In this document: piece by piece, positions 5,154 to 5,692 of the stretch | Layout of the letters: each line of letters starts with the position of its first letter | Numbering within the stretch: position 1 is the first letter of the stretch | NCBI GenBank assembly: GCA_003567055.1 | Contig: PXAW01000559.1 | Coordinates: forward strand, 1 to 5,692 | Origin: Hyphomicrobiales bacterium | GTDB lineage: Bacteria > Pseudomonadota > Alphaproteobacteria > Rhizobiales > Beijerinckiaceae | Direction: 5' to 3' | Length of the DNA: 5,692 nucleotides | The notes under the pieces: model-generated | What the model saw: only the letters and a program-made list of their open reading frames with translations | What the model was told of the DNA's origin: nothing | The model's database searches: none | Program-made: the position numbers and the translations under genes

Positions 5154-5692
5154 TTACATCGCGGCCAGCACGCCGAGCAGCAGGAGCGCGATGATGTTGG
5201 CGACCTTGATCAGCGGGTTCACCGCCGGGCCGGCCGTGTCCTTGTAGGGATCGCCGACCGTGTCACCCGTGACCGAGGCCTTGTGCGCCTCCGAGCCCTT
5301 CAGGTGCTTGACCCCGTCCTTGTCGACGAAACCATCCTCGAAGGACTTCTTGGCATTGTCCCAGGCGCCGCCGCCGGAGGTCATGGAGATGGCGACGAAC
5401 AGGCCCGTCACGATCACGCCGAGCAGCAACGCACCGACCGCCGAGAAGGCCTGGTCCTTGCCTGCGATCAGGTAGATCACGACATAGGTCACGATCGGTG
5501 CGAGGACCGGCAGCAGCGAGGGCACGACCATCTCCTTGATCGCGGCCTTGGTCAGCATGTCGACGGCGCGCCCGTAATCGGGCCGCTCGGTGCCTTCCAT
5601 GATGCCGGGTTTTTCGCGGAACTGGCGCCGCACCTCCTCGACCACCGACTGGGCGGCGCGACCGACCGCCATCATCGACAGACCGCTGAACA
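5154..5692 (-). CDS. hppA: membrane-bound proton-pumping pyrophosphatase, C-terminal part (5' truncated)
   Basis: This is the last 179 residues of an H+-translocating inorganic pyrophosphatase, an integral membrane enzyme of about 700 residues that hydrolyses PPi and pumps protons out of the cytoplasm. The reading frame continues past the window edge. Diagnostic blocks in order are [24 protein letters not shown] with [10 protein letters not shown], then the [18 protein letters not shown] cytoplasmic segment, a transmembrane helix ([19 protein letters not shown]) and another ([19 protein letters not shown]). Next come GGAWDNAKK and the highly conserved [20 protein letters not shown], whose Asp and Lys residues help bind Mg-PPi. 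The protein ends with a hydrophobic helix ([16 protein letters not shown]) and TAA at 5156-5154. The [16 protein letters not shown] loop matches the alphaproteobacterial form as I know it. The residues that set potassium dependence lie outside the window, so K+ sensitivity cannot be judged. A hairpin and a strong intrinsic terminator follow. Confidence 0.96.
   Translation of the reverse strand, partial: FSGLSMMAVGRAAQSVVEEVRRQFREKPGIMEGTERPDYGRAVDMLTKAAIKEMVVPSLLPVLAPIVTYVVIYLIAGKDQAFSAVGALLLGVIVTGLFVAISMTSGGGAWDNAKKSFEDGFVDKDGVKHLKGSEAHKASVTGDTVGDPYKDTAGPAVNPLIKVANIIALLLLGVLAAM

Overview
This window looks like an ordinary chromosomal segment of a high-GC alphaproteobacterium, most likely of the order Hyphomicrobiales (Rhizobiales). 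The reasons are a PopZ/DUF2497 polar organiser gene between a TolC-family gene and valS, an alphaproteobacterial-type membrane pyrophosphatase (hppA), strongly G/C-ending codons, and CtrA-like and GANTC sequences ahead of popZ. I cannot name the genus from sequence alone.

Layout. Positions 1-497 (+) hold the 3' end of a TolC-family outer-membrane efflux/secretion channel gene. A 124-bp gap follows, with a CtrA half-site and two GANTC methylation sites. Then comes popZ (622-1359, +), encoding a polar scaffold with a long acidic, proline-rich linker. A 159-bp gap carries a candidate promoter overlapped by a possible weak terminator. It leads to valS (1519-4278, +), a complete 919-residue valyl-tRNA synthetase. 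A TusA-family sulfur carrier follows on the same strand (4356-4586). Converging on it from the minus strand is a 102-residue protein I do not recognise (4615-4923). The 230-bp gap 4924-5153 contains the probable promoter region of that small gene and two hairpins. One of the hairpins is a strong minus-strand intrinsic terminator for hppA, whose 3' end fills 5154-5692 (-) and runs off the window.

How the genes work together. This is mainly a housekeeping neighbourhood: cell-pole organisation, tRNA charging, sulfur transfer and pyrophosphate-driven proton pumping. The genes do not form one pathway. I see no transposase, integrase, CRISPR array, tRNA or rRNA, and no clear novel multi-gene system. 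The observations most worth a second look are the cell-cycle-type regulatory sites before popZ, a repeated DAIG-acidic motif inside the PopZ linker, a short compositionally odd stretch inside valS, the unrecognised small gene, and the two-hairpin hppA 3' region.
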